A DNA stretch of 64,000 bases, taken from CAVYTF01 sp963708205 (GTDB lineage Bacteria; Bacteroidota; Bacteroidia; Chitinophagales; Chitinophagaceae). A model generated the notes under the pieces. It saw only the letters and a program-made list of their open reading frames with translations, was not told where the DNA came from and searched no databases. Below are positions 42,801 through 51,454 of this stretch, piece after piece. Both the position numbers and the translations under genes were made by a program. The stretch lies in the NCBI GenBank assembly GCA_963708205.1, contig OY970196.1:3038001-3102000 (forward strand). Reading direction: 5' to 3'. How positions within the stretch are numbered: the stretch's first letter is position 1; each line of letters starts with the position of its first letter.

Positions 42801-45703
42801 TAAGTGAATGGCAAATAGCAGAACAAAAATGGTTTTTGTTAAAGCTGTTGAAACAAAATGCAATCATTAAAACACTTAAGCCAAACTCACTTAGCAATAA
42901 AGTTGATAAAGCAGAAGTAATAGTATTGTTAGAAAGGGTTCATAGTTATCAGGCAGAACAAAGCATAATCGATAAAGCGATAGATTTCCCCCAAATACTT
43001 CAGTTTTTATGGAAGAATGGAGATTGTAACTGGAACGAATTAATAAAAATTTGTAATAGCATTATTAATATAAACAGGCAATCATTTAAGCTTAATAATC
43101 CCGCCAATGCTGCAAAATGGAGAAGCAAGCTTGCAGATTATTTTTATGACGGCAGCAAACTTTATATTGATGCACAAAGAAGTTCTTTTGAAAAATTTGA
43201 AAATCTTACATTAAAAATAACGGATAAAGAAAACAGGCTGATAGATTTGCTGAACATCAACTTTAATTCTCTTGAGAACATTGCAACAAACTGGATTACC
43301 ACTTCATTCAATTACACAAAAAAATGGCTGAACAATATTGATGTATTAAAAAACTGGATAAGCTGGAATCAAGTACGATCAAAAGCTGTAAAACATGGTC
43401 TTAATTCTTTGATACAAGCTTATGAAAATGGTGACGTAAACAATGAAGAAATTATTACAGAATATAAAAGGGGATTATATAAGAGTTGCGCAGATTACAT
43501 TATTGGCAGCAATTCCGTACTATCTTCTTTCAATGGAAAATTGTTTGACGAAAAAATCAGGAAATTTAAAGAGATAACAAAATTATTTGAAAAGCTTACA
43601 AAGGAAGAACTGTATGCAAGATTGGCCGCTAACATTCCTGACTTTACAAAGGAAACTGCACAAAGTTCAGAACCAGGATTACTACAAAAGGCAATCAAGC
43701 AAATTAGAGGTGGTATGACAATAAGAAAGCTTTTTGATGCTATTCCAAATCTTTTGCCACGGCTTACGCCTTGCATGTTAATGAGTCCAATTTCTGTTGC
43801 GCAATATTTTGACACGAAGAGTGAAAAATTTGATTTGCTTGTTTTTGATGAAGCTTCGCAAATGCCAACCTGCGAAGCTGTTGGTGCAGTTGCAAGAGCC
43901 AAAAATGTAATAGTTGTTGGCGACCCGAAACAAATGCCACCTACTAACTTTTTCAATACAAATAATTTTGATGAAGAGAATGTTGAAAAAGAAGATTTGG
44001 AAAGTATATTGGATGATTGTCTTGCATTATCAGTTCCGTCACAACATTTGCTATGGCATTATCGTAGCAAGCATGAAAGTTTGATTGCTTTTAGCAATGC
44101 TAACTATTACGATAATAAATTGCTCACATTTCCTTCTACAGATGACATCATATCAAAAGTTACTTACATTAATGTTGAAGGTTTTTACGATAAAGGCAAA
44201 ACCCGGCAGAACACTTTTGAAGCTAAAGCAATTGTTGATGAAGTTATAAGAAGATTAGATGATGAAGAGTTGCGTAAACGCAGTATAGGCATTGTAACAT
44301 TTAGTGTAGTACAACAATTTTTAATTGAAAATTTGTTAGATGAAGTTTATAAATCAAGACCTGATTTGGAGAAGATTGCAACAGGTGGTGAAGAACCTTT
44401 ATTCATTAAAAATCTTGAAAATGTTCAAGGTGATGAAAGAGATGTAATATTATTTTCAGTTGGATATGGTCCTAATAAAGATGGAAAAGTGAGTTTGAAT
44501 TTTGGACCAATTAACAGAGACGGTGGCTGGAGAAGATTGAATGTAGCTGTATCAAGAGCAAGATATGAAATGAAAGTTTTCTCAACCCTTAAAGCAGACC
44601 AAATTGACTTGAACAGAACGGGCTCAAAAGGCGTTGCAGGCTTAAAAGCCTTTTTATCATTCGCAGAAAAAGGTAAATCAGCTTTATCAATTAAAACAAT
44701 AAAAAAAATTGAAAGTACTACTTCATTCGCTCAACTGATTGCAGAGAAAATAAATCAGCATGGTTATAATGTGCATACAAACATTGGTTGTTCAACTTAC
44801 AGAATAGATATTGGTGTTATTAATCCTTCAAACACAAATGAATATTTACTTGGAGTTTTATGCGATGGCGATAATTATTTTAAATCCAACACAACCAGAG
44901 ACAGGGAAATTACACAACCGCAAGTGCTTGAAAGTTTAGGATGGAATATCTATAAAGTTTGGTCAGCAGACTGGTGGGAAAACTCTGACAAAACAATCAC
45001 TGACATCATTGAAGCCATTAAGCATTTGCAACAAAACGGAAACAAAAAGCCAATGCCGGTTGATGAACCTACGGAAACAATAAAGCCAAGTGAAGCAGCT
45101 GCATTACAAATGGAATCAACTGTTCTGAACAAATCTTTCAATACAGAATTTAAATACGAAGTCTGTTACCTTGAACCTGTTAGCACAAATTCTTCAGATG
45201 AATTTTTATATCCATTTAACAGAAGTAAAATAAAAGAACAGATTAATAAAGTGCTTGAAACAGAAGCGCCGATTAGTAAAGACCTTTTAAGCAAACGGAT
45301 TCTAAATGCGTGGAATATTAGCAGGAATGGTACAAGATTATACAGTCATTTCGAAAATCTGTTTTCAGAAATCAAGATTAGGCAAACTCAATACGGCGAT
45401 AATATTTTCTTTTGGCGTGAAGAACAACATCCATCTGTTTATTCGATTTATCGTTCCGCAAAAAATGATTTTGAAAAAAGAGAAGCTGATGATTTGCCAC
45501 CAGAAGAAATCGCCAATGCTGTGAAGAATGTTTTGAAAGAACAAATCAGTTTATCGCAGGAAGATTTAATACGAGAAACAGCAAAACTTTTTGGATTTAG
45601 TAAAGTTGGAAGTAATGTTAATGTTGCAATGAGGCGAGGTATTTCAAAGGCAATAGAGCGAGGTTACGCAAAAACTGATAACGAAAGGATAACTATAAAT
45701 TAG
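39887..45703 (+). CDS. DUF4011-SF1 helicase-Vsr-like nuclease giant protein (HheA-type defence candidate)
   Basis: This 1938-residue protein has an N-terminal transglutaminase-like domain (about 150-300, Cys218 in MGNCLDLSLLY and His244 in GHAF), DUF4011 (about 365-650, starting WERKLLDLTLRNNLLNL), and an SF1 helicase split around a long helical insert. Helicase motif I is HGPPGTGKSQT near 682, motif II FDEASQMP has Asp1321, and motifs V/VI are QGDERDVILFSVG and RLNVAVSRAR. A Vsr-like PD-(D/E)XK nuclease (about 1620-1705: RIDIGVI ... LLGVLCDGDNYF) and a DUF3320-like winged C-terminus (about 1780-1850) complete it. I recall this order reported as the single-gene antiphage protein Hhe, so defence is likely but must be confirmed. 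It directly follows rmuC. Confidence 0.88.
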   Translation: MYLAETEFVFMPVINFAMQQNHVPVIKNFSTKNISDKDLENVTLLIQSNPDFALDYDQNLDIIRKDESIELTSFNFKLSAKYLAELTERISGNITITLASGSEKIFTENYTIDLLAYDQWSGIAILPELLCTFVTPNHPQLPKIIKRASEILGNWTGNPSFDAYQSRNPDRVKKQMAAIYAAIAEVKIVYCTVPASFEETGQRIRMCDTIFSTQMGNCLDLSLLYAACLEAVGINPLIVIIKGHAFSGGWLIEESFADAVNDDASLITKRTAEGINEILLIESTCMNAGKNASFDASVSSANFKMINEEEFLLFIDVKRSRFSGIRPLPLRIKREDGWQIIEEKIYARNNDLPEEIIPGVKFKDVKRIDVTKQTIWERKLLDLTLRNNLLNLHIRKNTVQFIGLNLPDFEDALAKGFELEILSRPTDWDNTLRSAGVYQSLNQSDPVLDLVKHEFTQKRLRAYLPENELASSIISLYRSSRLSIEENGANTLYVALGLLKWYETNTSEKPRYAPLLLIPVEIIKKSAQKGYVIRSREEETMMNITLLEMLRQDFGINIGGLENLPKDDFGIDVKLVFNIIRQAVMSKKGWDVEEQSFLATFSFSKFILWNDIHYNSKNLFRNKVVRSLVSGKLEWQPKCDNYNVDLDNSIHPAEISLPVSSDASQLQAILTSANDESFVLHGPPGTGKSQTITNIIANALYQGKKVLFVSAKKAALDVVHSRLQSIGIGAFCLELHSNKSKKSSVLEQLKKSTEAIKNNPPINYKTEAERLYNVRTELNEYVNALHKKYAFGFSLSELFNKYSELESKPCKVFFTSSDISNLIIDKVTTWNDIAEEIAIVVNVCENIPTHPLKEIQTTEYTIQIKNNAQQLLSDYASLLSDFTNISSKITSALKIETVIETKEQIEALTALNKLLLNMPDVPSLLFGIEHAEQNLSQIINVAQHGLKRNELRNDLLQRFNKNILSVDASKLLSEWQIAEQKWFLLKLLKQNAIIKTLKPNSLSNKVDKAEVIVLLERVHSYQAEQSIIDKAIDFPQILQFLWKNGDCNWNELIKICNSIININRQSFKLNNPANAAKWRSKLADYFYDGSKLYIDAQRSSFEKFENLTLKITDKENRLIDLLNINFNSLENIATNWITTSFNYTKKWLNNIDVLKNWISWNQVRSKAVKHGLNSLIQAYENGDVNNEEIITEYKRGLYKSCADYIIGSNSVLSSFNGKLFDEKIRKFKEITKLFEKLTKEELYARLAANIPDFTKETAQSSEPGLLQKAIKQIRGGMTIRKLFDAIPNLLPRLTPCMLMSPISVAQYFDTKSEKFDLLVFDEASQMPTCEAVGAVARAKNVIVVGDPKQMPPTNFFNTNNFDEENVEKEDLESILDDCLALSVPSQHLLWHYRSKHESLIAFSNANYYDNKLLTFPSTDDIISKVTYINVEGFYDKGKTRQNTFEAKAIVDEVIRRLDDEELRKRSIGIVTFSVVQQFLIENLLDEVYKSRPDLEKIATGGEEPLFIKNLENVQGDERDVILFSVGYGPNKDGKVSLNFGPINRDGGWRRLNVAVSRARYEMKVFSTLKADQIDLNRTGSKGVAGLKAFLSFAEKGKSALSIKTIKKIESTTSFAQLIAEKINQHGYNVHTNIGCSTYRIDIGVINPSNTNEYLLGVLCDGDNYFKSNTTRDREITQPQVLESLGWNIYKVWSADWWENSDKTITDIIEAIKHLQQNGNKKPMPVDEPTETIKPSEAAALQMESTVLNKSFNTEFKYEVCYLEPVSTNSSDEFLYPFNRSKIKEQINKVLETEAPISKDLLSKRILNAWNISRNGTRLYSHFENLFSEIKIRQTQYGDNIFFWREEQHPSVYSIYRSAKNDFEKREADDLPPEEIANAVKNVLKEQISLSQEDLIRETAKLFGFSKVGSNVNVAMRRGISKAIERGYAKTDNERITIN

Positions 45704-45709
45704 ATAAAA

Positions 45710-45731
45710 CCCAAGCACTTTCGCACTTGGG
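45710..45731. terminator. Bidirectional terminator between convergent genes
   Basis: The arms CCCAAG and CTTGGG enclose a 10-nt loop. A T-rich run follows on the plus strand (GCTTTCTTT), and TTTTAT follows on the minus strand. It serves the helicase gene and the RadC-like gene. Confidence 0.7.
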
Positions 45732-45737
45732 CTTTCT

Positions 45738-46175
45738 TTACATCAAACCTTCATCCGCAAAGGACTTGTAATCATCTCGCGTTATCACAAGGTGATCATG
45801 CACTTTTATATCCATCAAGGCACCTGCTTCTTTGATCTTTTTCGTGAGTGTAAGATCATCATTTGAAGGCTGCAAGTTCCCTGAAGGATGGTTGTGGCAA
45901 AGGATAATCGAAGTCGCTGCTACCTTTAAAGCAACAACAAGTATCAACCTTATATCAGCTATCGTTCCTGTCATGCCGCCCTTTGATACATTGTATACTC
46001 CAAGCATCCTGTTGCATCTGTTCAAATACATCACCGAGAATTGCTCTTGTAAACAAATAGTCTCACCTGCAAAAAAACCTTTAAATACCCAATGCGCATC
46101 TGCTGAAGTTTTTATGATCGGCTTATCCTTTAATGAAGGATTATAGCTCACTTTTATTTCTGCTACCTGTTCCAT
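45738..46175 (-). CDS. RadC-like JAB-domain protein
   Basis: The 145-residue protein is the C-terminal JAB/MPN half of RadC, with the zinc motif HNHPSGNLQPSNDD and an upstream Glu region (FSVMYLNRCNRMLGVYNVSKGGMTGTIADIR). The N-terminal helix-hairpin-helix of full-length RadC is absent, as in the short RadC genes of plasmids and conjugative elements. The start at 46175 (MEQVAEIKV) is preferred over 46184. A strong terminator separates it from the DUF3871 gene upstream, so it needs its own promoter in a very short gap or read-through. Confidence 0.88.
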   Translation of the reverse strand: MEQVAEIKVSYNPSLKDKPIIKTSADAHWVFKGFFAGETICLQEQFSVMYLNRCNRMLGVYNVSKGGMTGTIADIRLILVVALKVAATSIILCHNHPSGNLQPSNDDLTLTKKIKEAGALMDIKVHDHLVITRDDYKSFADEGLM

Positions 46176-46192
46176 ACTTATCATGATTAAAA

Positions 46193-46217
46193 ACCCCGCG
46201 GCTGTTAACTGCGGGGC
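46193..46217 (-). terminator. Strong Rho-independent terminator after the DUF3871 gene
   Basis: On the minus strand, AGCCCCGC pairs with GCGGGGTT around an AGTTAACAGCC loop and is followed by a TTTTT run. It lies just downstream of the stop of the DUF3871 gene and upstream of the RadC-like gene. Confidence 0.85.
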
Positions 46218-46235
46218 TTAGTGAATAAAAATTAT

Positions 46236-47291
46236 TTAGTTCAAAAACCAGTTTTCGTGCTTATCATCGAGTGCCATCTTTAAGGCATACACAAATGAAA
46301 AAGCATTCACATTGCGGTCAAGAAAATTATCAATGTAACTGCTCTTATTAGCTCCTGTAAAAAGGTTATACAAGCGCCACAGGTTTATGTTACCATCTGC
46401 CTGTTTACAAAAGCTTTCATCACGGTAATAATCTTTCGCAATTGTGCCGATCTGCGTATCGTTGAAAAGCATTTGAGGAATATCACGCTGGATCTCACGC
46501 GGCAAAAACTGATACATTCTGCATCTGCCTATAAGAAGAGCAAACTGCCGCTCTGTTATGGAAAGATTTGATAATTGTTCAAGCGCATCAAGCTGATAGC
46601 CTGCGTTGTAATTATCCAGTACAGTTCTTACTATTGCACCGAGCTGATCAATGCTCTGAACACGCACCGCATTTTGATAACCCTCTGTTGAGATGCAAAG
46701 GTTCGTGCAAACTTTATTTTGAAACCCAATGAAGAGTTTAAAATGCTGGTCTGCTCCTATTCTGTTATACAGGTGATCAAGGTTGTAAGCCTTTACACCA
46801 CCTATACAGAGAGAAAGCAGGCATCCATCTACAATCTTCATTATTGAAGGCACTTCGATCACAAAAGCCATGCGTTCATAGTACAACGTTTTTTCATGTT
46901 CGCACAGATCATTCGCAGGCTTGTTACGCGCTTCAGGTATTCTTCCTTTAATAGGATGTGATAGTCTTATAGAAGGTTGTAAAATGCGCTCGCCGCTATA
47001 AACATCGCAAATTTTCTTTTGCACTAAGCGGATAAAATCTGCATGACTTATTACAGGTTCGTTATCCTTCAGAAATACAGGAATGATATGCTTTTCCTCG
47101 ATCTCCTGCAACGAACATTCAACTGTATTTGCTTCAATGAAAGGCTTGACAGTACTGGCTTCAACACGCAGTGAATCTTCATACTCGCGCTGATAGATTC
47201 CCTTTATAATCGCTTCATGTTCCGCTATCTCATTATCAACATCTGCAGGAACTATCTGCAAGTTGTTTTCAGGCTTTGCTAAAAGTTCCAT
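46236..47291 (-). CDS. DUF3871-family protein
   Basis: The 351-residue protein matches, by recall, the DUF3871 family of Bacteroidota mobile elements (VFLKDNEPVISHADFI, IRLSHPIKGRIPEARNKPA, LCIGGVKAYNLDHLY, IGFQNKVCTNLCISTEGY). The biochemical role is unknown. These proteins resemble the phage/plasmid DUF932-type proteins whose genes accompany plasmid replication and recombination functions. Its start overlaps the end of the AAA ATPase gene by 23 bp, so the two are translationally coupled. A strong terminator follows it. Confidence 0.75.
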   Translation of the reverse strand: MELLAKPENNLQIVPADVDNEIAEHEAIIKGIYQREYEDSLRVEASTVKPFIEANTVECSLQEIEEKHIIPVFLKDNEPVISHADFIRLVQKKICDVYSGERILQPSIRLSHPIKGRIPEARNKPANDLCEHEKTLYYERMAFVIEVPSIMKIVDGCLLSLCIGGVKAYNLDHLYNRIGADQHFKLFIGFQNKVCTNLCISTEGYQNAVRVQSIDQLGAIVRTVLDNYNAGYQLDALEQLSNLSITERQFALLIGRCRMYQFLPREIQRDIPQMLFNDTQIGTIAKDYYRDESFCKQADGNINLWRLYNLFTGANKSSYIDNFLDRNVNAFSFVYALKMALDDKHENWFLN

Positions 47292-48144
47292 TTTGCTTTA
47301 TTTTGATGTTAGATAATGTGGTTGCTACTCCGAGCTCTTTCTTCCTTTTACTAAAGGCATTGATGATGTTCTTGTCCTCAGTAGGATTAGCGTAATAAAG
47401 CTTCAACAGTTCATCAACAGATTTACATTCGTTAATGCGCTGGTTTAAAATCTTTATCTGATCAGGAACACCCTGGTTGCACCAATCCAGTATTTTCTTT
47501 CCTGTTTCGCTGGTGATTACTTCTTCACCTTTGCCCATGAAAAGAGAAGTTCTGTCTTTGGTTACTGTGGCGCAGTTCTTCATGTTAAGTTCAAACACGA
47601 TCGTAAGATCATAGTCCATGCCTTCCCTTGTAACGCCTTTCAACCCTACTTTCTCAGGCACTTGTTTTCCATTCTTTTCATTCAGTACATAATCCTGCTT
47701 TGAGCGGATAGTACCGATGATGTGTGCAGGACTTTGAAGGATGTGTTGCACGAAATCATTGTGGCGCGGTGTAAGCTTTGACCAGTTAGTGTAACTGTTA
47801 CCTGTCATTAAGCTGTGTGCTTCAAGGATGCCGCCGGAAGATTGCCATTCGTGGCTGATGCTGTCAATGATGATAACTTCCATTCCTGCTTTCTCGCAGG
47901 TTTTGATAGCTTCAACATAACGCTCAGGACTGAATGGCGCTTCAAGATGTAATACCTTGAATTTGCCTAAATGAGAATAAAGCTCTGAGGAATGGTTTTC
48001 TGTATCGATGACTGCGATCTTGTTCCAGTCATTACAAAGACCCAGAGCGAGTAAAAGTGCGCTGTATGTTTTACCGGCGCCTGATGGACCCTGCAAGCCC
48101 ATCTTGATTTTTGCATGCTTTCTGCTTGCTGTTTGCAATTGCAT
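47269..48144 (-). CDS. AAA/RecA-like ATPase (phage-type nucleotide-binding protein)
   Basis: The 291-residue protein has Walker A (GLQGPSGAGKTYSALLLALG) close to the N-terminus, Walker B (VIIIDSISHEW) and a segment VGLKGVTREGMDYDLTIVFELN typical of AAA_24-type ATPases in phages and integrative elements. These often act in DNA recombination or annealing alongside single-strand DNA proteins. The start at 48144 (MQLQTASRKHAKIKM) fits the family better than the longer frame to 48171. It forms a coupled pair with the DUF3871 gene. Confidence 0.82.
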   Translation of the reverse strand: MQLQTASRKHAKIKMGLQGPSGAGKTYSALLLALGLCNDWNKIAVIDTENHSSELYSHLGKFKVLHLEAPFSPERYVEAIKTCEKAGMEVIIIDSISHEWQSSGGILEAHSLMTGNSYTNWSKLTPRHNDFVQHILQSPAHIIGTIRSKQDYVLNEKNGKQVPEKVGLKGVTREGMDYDLTIVFELNMKNCATVTKDRTSLFMGKGEEVITSETGKKILDWCNQGVPDQIKILNQRINECKSVDELLKLYYANPTEDKNIINAFSKRKKELGVATTLSNIKIKQNGTFSKA

Positions 48145-48171
48145 AAAAGTGTATTTAATGTTTATCTCCAC

Positions 48172-48744
48172 GCTATCCTTTGGAGAATAATTATAAGTGG
48201 ATAGCCGCCCTAAAACAGGGGTTTAGTATGCAAATAAGAAGTGAGTTGTGATGCGGAAAAGCTAAGCGACATCAACTTACAATTACTTTTCCTTGCCTTG
48301 ATGGCTTAGAATGAAATGACGATAGCTCGTGAAGCAATTTGGAGTAAAAGAGTGGTTTAAAAACAGGAGAAAAAAGGATATATGCAATGATATAAATGAT
48401 CAAATCAGCTATCCTACCGTATCTATTATGATTCCACTTTTTCGCTGAAAGCCACTGAAATCAATGGCTTCAGGATTTCTTTTCTGACTGAAACTTTTTT
48501 TTGAACCTTCGGTGGTGCAACAAATCGGAGGATATAAAAGGGCGGGGGGTATCCGAAGATAACTTTCAATGCCGGGGTCTTTTGTGAGGTTACTGGTGTT
48601 CTTGATAAATACTTAATAACGGTTCAATAAGTTGATTAGGTAAAATAGTTCACTGTATCTCTTAGGCTTTATTTTAAACTTTTTTTAAGTTACAAAACAT
48701 TTTGTAAGCTCTCTTCTAACTAATTTTCCATATTTATAGTTCAC
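48172..48744. other. Structured 570-bp divergent spacer
   Basis: No coding frame is credible here. Two large imperfect stem-loops are visible: CTAAGCgaCATCAA (from 48262) with TTGATGGCTTAG (48298-48309), and CTGAAaGCCA (from 48445) with TGGCTTCAG (ending 48473). A G-rich tract (GGGCGGGGGG, near 48540) and a palindrome at 48690-48707 follow. It separates the AAA/DUF3871 operon from a plus-strand secreted-protein gene. Confidence 0.4.
48690..48707. promoter_or_regulatory. Inverted repeat upstream of the FG-GAP-like gene
   Basis: The arms TTACAAAA and TTTTGTAA pair perfectly across a CA spacer, about 37 bp before the ATG at 48745. TAATTTTC (48721-48728) is a one-mismatch -7 box downstream, so the palindrome is in operator position. 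Confidence 0.4.
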
Positions 48745-50553
48745 ATGAAATATACCCTGCTTATTTTCTGTTTAATTGTAATCTCTTCACTCGCATTTTC
48801 CCAAAGAATAATGGTTACAGGCATTTCACCAAATACTGGTAGTGTCGGTACAATAGTAAAAATTACAGGACGCAATTTTACAGATTCCACCTTCATTACG
48901 ATGGGCAAAATTCAGGAGTTAATCGTTTCACGAAATACTACAAGTCTTCAGTTTATGGTAATGCCAGGATCAATTACTAATTCAGTGCATGTGATAAATA
49001 AACAAAAAATTGATAGTAGTGCAAAATTGATAATACAGGTTGTTGATCCACCCACAGACCAAATTGAAAAATTAATTGGTACTGGAAATGTTAGTGACGC
49101 TCAAATAGGTTTAAGCGTGGCTATAAGTGCTGATAATAAAACAATCGCTCTTGGTGGTGCATCAGATAATCAAAACTACGGTGCGGTATGGATTTTTGAT
49201 AAAACAAAAAATAACAAATGGGTCCAATATGGTAAGAAAATATTTCCTAAGGATGCAATTGGTTCACCGCAATTCGGGCAGAAGCTGTCCATAAGTGCAG
49301 ATGGAAAAACACTTATTGCGGGTGGATTTACGGATCATAAAGAAAGAGGTGCGGTATGGATTTTTGCCAAGGATACTTCCGGAAATTGGGTTGAACAAGC
49401 TAAATTAGTGGGTTCAAATGCTAAAGGGTATGCCCGTCAGGGGTTCTCTGTTGCTATCAGTGCGGATGGTAATACGGCAATTGAAGGAGGTTATGCAGAT
49501 GGTTCCACAGAAACCACTGAGGGAAAAGGAGCTGTTTGGGTATTTCACAGAGATTCTACTAATGCATGGAAGCAACAGGGTAAGTTGGTGGGAAATGGCG
49601 CTATTGGAAATGCGGCACAGGGTACCGCTGTAGCAATAAGTGCAAACGGCAATACAATTTTATCTGGTGGTGAAGCAGACAGCAATGCTAAAGGAGCAGT
49701 TTGGGTTTTTATAAAACATTCTGATAGTACTTGGATCCAGGATGCAAAGTTGACTATTCCAGATCAAGGTTATCCTGTTGGTTTTGGTTTTTCTCTTGCA
49801 GTTAATGCAAATGGAAATGCCGCTATTATTGGATCTGATGATGAGTATAGTTTAGCCGGCGGCGCATGGATATTTGTTCGTGACTCGATTTCCGGCAACT
49901 GGTTTCAACAAGGTAACAAATTGGTAGGTACTGACACTACTGAAAATTCTGGACGGATGCTTCAAGGTTGGAGCGTATCTATTAGTGCAGAGGGAAATAC
50001 TGCGCTTAGCGGCGGTTATGAAAGTGACAATTATCAGGGGGCTGCCTGGCTTTTCAGGAGAGAAAATAACACTTGGTCGCAATATGGAAAAAAGTTAGTT
50101 GGTGCTGGAACAGTCAATGCTTTCGAGCAGCAGGGCTATTCGGTATGCTTGAATAGCGAAGGAAGTCTTGCCTTACTTGGTGCCCCGGTTGATAATGAAA
50201 GTATTGGAGCAGGTTGGTTATTTGGTGATTCACTTTTTTTGTCACTGAAAAAAGGCGAGGATTTTTTAAATTCGACTTCACACGTTAATGTTCTATCTGA
50301 AACCTCTGTGGATGTATTCCCAAATCCTACTTCTACCGGATCGTTCTCAGTTGATCTGACACAATCACCTTTCGGTTCATACAGTATTAATGTTTACAAC
50401 AATGAGGGCGCTGTGGTTTATAAAAGCATTTACAACCATTCGAATGAAGCGGGTATCTGTCCAATAAATTTACGAAATATTGCAGCAGGTGTTTATTATG
50501 TTAATTTAATTAGTGCGCATTTCAGTTGTACAAAAAGAATTGTATTAAAGTAA
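48745..50553 (+). CDS. Secreted IPT/TIG and FG-GAP-like propeller protein with T9SS domain
   Basis: The 602-residue protein has a signal peptide (MKYTLLIFCLIVISSLAFS), one IPT/TIG immunoglobulin-like domain (about 24-95: ITGISPNTGSVGTIVKITGRNF) and about seven FG-GAP-like propeller repeats (about 100-500) built around GxSVAISADGNTxxxGG and KGAVWVF. The C-terminal about 75 residues (VDVFPNPTSTGSFSVDL ... IAAGVYYVNL) are a type A T9SS sorting domain. It is therefore exported across the outer membrane. A ligand- or carbohydrate-binding surface role is plausible but not shown by the sequence. Confidence 0.88.
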   Translation: MKYTLLIFCLIVISSLAFSQRIMVTGISPNTGSVGTIVKITGRNFTDSTFITMGKIQELIVSRNTTSLQFMVMPGSITNSVHVINKQKIDSSAKLIIQVVDPPTDQIEKLIGTGNVSDAQIGLSVAISADNKTIALGGASDNQNYGAVWIFDKTKNNKWVQYGKKIFPKDAIGSPQFGQKLSISADGKTLIAGGFTDHKERGAVWIFAKDTSGNWVEQAKLVGSNAKGYARQGFSVAISADGNTAIEGGYADGSTETTEGKGAVWVFHRDSTNAWKQQGKLVGNGAIGNAAQGTAVAISANGNTILSGGEADSNAKGAVWVFIKHSDSTWIQDAKLTIPDQGYPVGFGFSLAVNANGNAAIIGSDDEYSLAGGAWIFVRDSISGNWFQQGNKLVGTDTTENSGRMLQGWSVSISAEGNTALSGGYESDNYQGAAWLFRRENNTWSQYGKKLVGAGTVNAFEQQGYSVCLNSEGSLALLGAPVDNESIGAGWLFGDSLFLSLKKGEDFLNSTSHVNVLSETSVDVFPNPTSTGSFSVDLTQSPFGSYSINVYNNEGAVVYKSIYNHSNEAGICPINLRNIAAGVYYVNLISAHFSCTKRIVLK

Positions 50554-50587
50554 AAGTATGCTTTTAATTTAAGATGACATCACGAGC

Positions 50588-51442
50588 TCATTGTTCTGGA
50601 AAGTTTAATAAATCTGTCACAGAAGCTAACTCAGGATATTCAAATTCCTCTTTCGGATTTGCTATCTGTTGAAAGTCTTTAGGAATTGTATATGCATTCA
50701 ATTCATCTGATGAAATTTGATGGATTGCAATTTGACTGATCCTTTCTTCTGATAAATTTTCCTGTAACCATTCATGTGCAAGTTCTTTTGTAAGCATTGT
50801 AGGCATTCTTTCTTTAGAATTATGCACCTTAGCCATCAGTTCAGTGGCTTTGGTGGTAAGTATCGCAAATGTTGCTGTATAAAATGGTACAATTTCTCCG
50901 GTTTCCTTATCAACTTCATAATGCTTCCATGCATTCCAAATACCTGCCATTAGTATAGGTGGTTTCTTATCTTTTAGATGTATGTGATAAGGTCGTTTTA
51001 TTGGTGTTTTTAAAACCTTCCCATTTTTGCCTAAAGGGTATATATGTTGCCATTCATACATACCATCACATGTTAATATACAACGTCTGTTTAAAGCAGC
51101 ATCACGCCACATTTTATTGAATGATAATATTTCTTCACCGATTGCATTGAGTGTGATTAACCCTTTATGATATTTCCCTTGTTCATCTGTATATCCATTC
51201 CAGAATTTCTCTGCCTCTGCATAGCTTTTAATTCCACTGGGCAGGTATCCCCAAACCATTTTTGCAAGATGTAGTTTATTATCTTTTCTTCCACGAAGTA
51301 TAACAGGTACAGAAGGATGGTCAAAGCCATTCAGGTAGCTTGTTACAGGAAAATCTACATCAAGTTGATTGTCTATTATAAGGTCAGGAAAGTAATCGAG
51401 AATAGTTTCTAAATTAACCTGAAAAGAAATATGATAGCACAT
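50588..51442 (-). CDS. SRAP-domain protein (YedK/HMCES family)
   Basis: The 284-residue protein has the SRAP features: catalytic Cys2 after the initiator Met (MCYHISF), LITLNAIGEE, the DGMYEWQ Glu and the HNSKERMPTML His. SRAP proteins form a thiazolidine crosslink with abasic sites in single-stranded DNA and shield them during replication. It is the last gene of a four-gene minus-strand cassette with umuD and umuC, spaced by 12 bp from the preceding unknown gene. The family's DNA-damage role fits that context. Confidence 0.92.
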   Translation of the reverse strand: MCYHISFQVNLETILDYFPDLIIDNQLDVDFPVTSYLNGFDHPSVPVILRGRKDNKLHLAKMVWGYLPSGIKSYAEAEKFWNGYTDEQGKYHKGLITLNAIGEEILSFNKMWRDAALNRRCILTCDGMYEWQHIYPLGKNGKVLKTPIKRPYHIHLKDKKPPILMAGIWNAWKHYEVDKETGEIVPFYTATFAILTTKATELMAKVHNSKERMPTMLTKELAHEWLQENLSEERISQIAIHQISSDELNAYTIPKDFQQIANPKEEFEYPELASVTDLLNFPEQ

Positions 51443-51454
51443 AATGCAAAATTA

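Noticed and set aside
46176..46184. Start of the RadC-like gene at 46184.
   Set aside because: The extra MIS residues are not typical, and the ATG at 46175 gives the usual MEQ start. The difference is minor.
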